Below are positions 22,495 through 23,114 of a DNA stretch of 23,114 bases, in pieces. The stretch spans positions 1-23,114 of the forward strand of contig CBDUNF010000033.1 in assembly GCA_965368515.1 (NCBI GenBank). Direction: 5' to 3'. The stretch comes from JAAETI01 sp965368515. Its GTDB lineage: Bacteria; Actinomycetota; Acidimicrobiia; Spongiisociales; UBA5794. The notes below the pieces were generated by a model. The model saw only the letters and a program-made list of their open reading frames with translations, ran no database searches and was not told where the DNA came from. The number at the start of each line of letters is the position of its first letter. Within the stretch, counting starts at the first letter, position 1. A program made the position numbers and the translations under genes.

Positions 22495-23114
22495 TTACGC
22501 AGACCGTTCCTTGACGATCTTGGGGATACTGATGCGGCGGATCGCCCGTAGACCGGGAATCTGTGAAATCAGCGCCACCACCAGAATCGCCAGCGAGGCC
22601 AATACATAGGTGCTCGGCTGGATGTACAGCTTGAATGCGAACAGGTCGCTGTTGAAGCTACTCAGCGCCGCGCTTGCAGCGAAGGTGCCGACCACCAATC
22701 CCAGCGGGATGCCCATGGCCGCGACCAGCAGGTTCTCTGCTGTGATGTAGCGAGAGATGCTGCGTCGCTCGGTTCCCACTGCAAGCAGCGTCGCCACTTC
22801 TCGGGTGCGTTCTGCGATGTTCACGCTCATCGCGTTGAAGATCAGGGCAAACGCCATCGCCCCACCGAACACGAGCATCACTCCTACGAATGCATAGAAG
22901 AGAATCATGAAGCGTTGCATCAGGTCGTAGAGCACGTTGGCGTCTTCAAACGCCGCCACCTGCGGGAGATCGGTGACCATGGTGCGTAGCACCTGGGAGT
23001 CCACTGCTGCGTCGTAGGCGATGAGTGCCGATGTCGCGGGAAGCGTCGTCCCCGCGAGCGACTCGGCGTCCGACAGCAGCGGGTCATCCCAGCGGAGTCG
23101 CAGTACGCCATCGT
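22495..23114 (-). CDS. FtsX-family ABC transporter permease, C-terminal part (cut by window edge)
   Basis: At least 205 residues of an open frame that continues past the window edge (the frame is open through 23112). The upstream part (GTTLPATSALIAYDAAVDSQ and following) fits the end of an extracytoplasmic MacB-type domain. It is followed by three membrane segments with the FtsX-domain pattern: FMILFYAFVGVMLVFGGAMAF, a cytoplasmic loop SVNIAERTREVATLLAVGTERRSI, NLLVAAMGIPLGLVVGTF and YVLASLAILVVALIS. The loop with RTREVATLLAVG is the coupling region for the ATPase. Such permeases export lipids, peptides or drugs or act as mechanotransmitters; the class cannot be fixed without the rest of the gene and its ATPase. 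Confidence 0.87.
   Translation of the reverse strand, partial: DGVLRLRWDDPLLSDAESLAGTTLPATSALIAYDAAVDSQVLRTMVTDLPQVAAFEDANVLYDLMQRFMILFYAFVGVMLVFGGAMAFALIFNAMSVNIAERTREVATLLAVGTERRSISRYITAENLLVAAMGIPLGLVVGTFAASAALSSFNSDLFAFKLYIQPSTYVLASLAILVVALISQIPGLRAIRRISIPKIVKERSA

Overview
The window looks like a gene-dense, moderately high-GC chromosomal segment of an actinobacterium, probably from a lineage such as Acidimicrobiia. This is an inference from gene content and signals, not a placement. The evidence is an actinobacterial-type LexA box (core CGAACATATGTTCG) in front of an imuA'-imuB mutasome operon, a ChoD-like cholesterol/GMC oxidase, S-layer-homology repeats with paired cysteines, many GTG starts, and several genes whose start codon sits 6-9 nt after a TANNNT -10 element, as expected for leaderless transcripts. 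No tRNA, rRNA, insertion sequence, phage gene or CRISPR array was seen. No stretch longer than 300 bases lacks a gene. The longest gap (13133-13391) is filled by a riboswitch, two divergent promoter regions and a phased repeat cluster.

Layout. 1-84 (-) is the start of a dodecin gene. 161-349 (-) is a small glycine-zipper membrane protein. 479-1903 (+) is a DUF4349-type lipoprotein followed by a strong hairpin terminator. 1990-4130 (+) is a LexA-controlled promoter and the overlapping imuA'-imuB pair for error-prone translesion synthesis, without dnaE2 next to it. 4121-4846 (-) is a PlsC-type acyltransferase. 4888-6069 (+) is a YcaQ/AlkX-type DNA glycosylase. 6066-7268 (-) is a membrane-anchored, probably propeller-like protein of unknown role. 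7360-8825 (+) is a two-gene operon: an SDR resembling the hydroxyacyl-CoA dehydrogenase unit of MFE-2, then 5-formyl-THF cyclo-ligase.

8829-13261 (-) is a complete thiamine salvage operon read leftward: promoter, TPP riboswitch, thiamine pyrophosphokinase, ThiB-like lipoprotein, fused ThiP-like permease and ThiQ-like ATPase. Import and activation of thiamine are under feedback control by the end product, and the ribosome-binding site of the first gene lies inside the aptamer. Divergent from it, 13303-14770 (+) holds three 11-bp-phased TGACATC repeats, a 47-aa small ORF, a ribbon-helix-helix protein and a DUF4097 beta-solenoid protein. This is the least explained and most interesting block.

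14848-15558 (+) is uridine kinase, preceded by two tandem perfect hairpins. 15555-16328 (-) is an SGNH/GDSL hydrolase, 16425-18107 (-) a ChoD-like oxidase and 18148-19239 (-) the YchF ATPase. 19298-21334 (-) is a secreted protein with three SLH repeats and a pectate-lyase-like beta-helix. 21398-22366 (+) is a Trp-rich protein of unknown function. A 48-bp interrupted palindrome separates it from 22495-23114 (-), the C-terminal part of an FtsX-family ABC permease that runs off the window. Of the five convergent gene pairs, three overlap at their stop codons and one is separated by 3 bp; only the last has room for a terminator.
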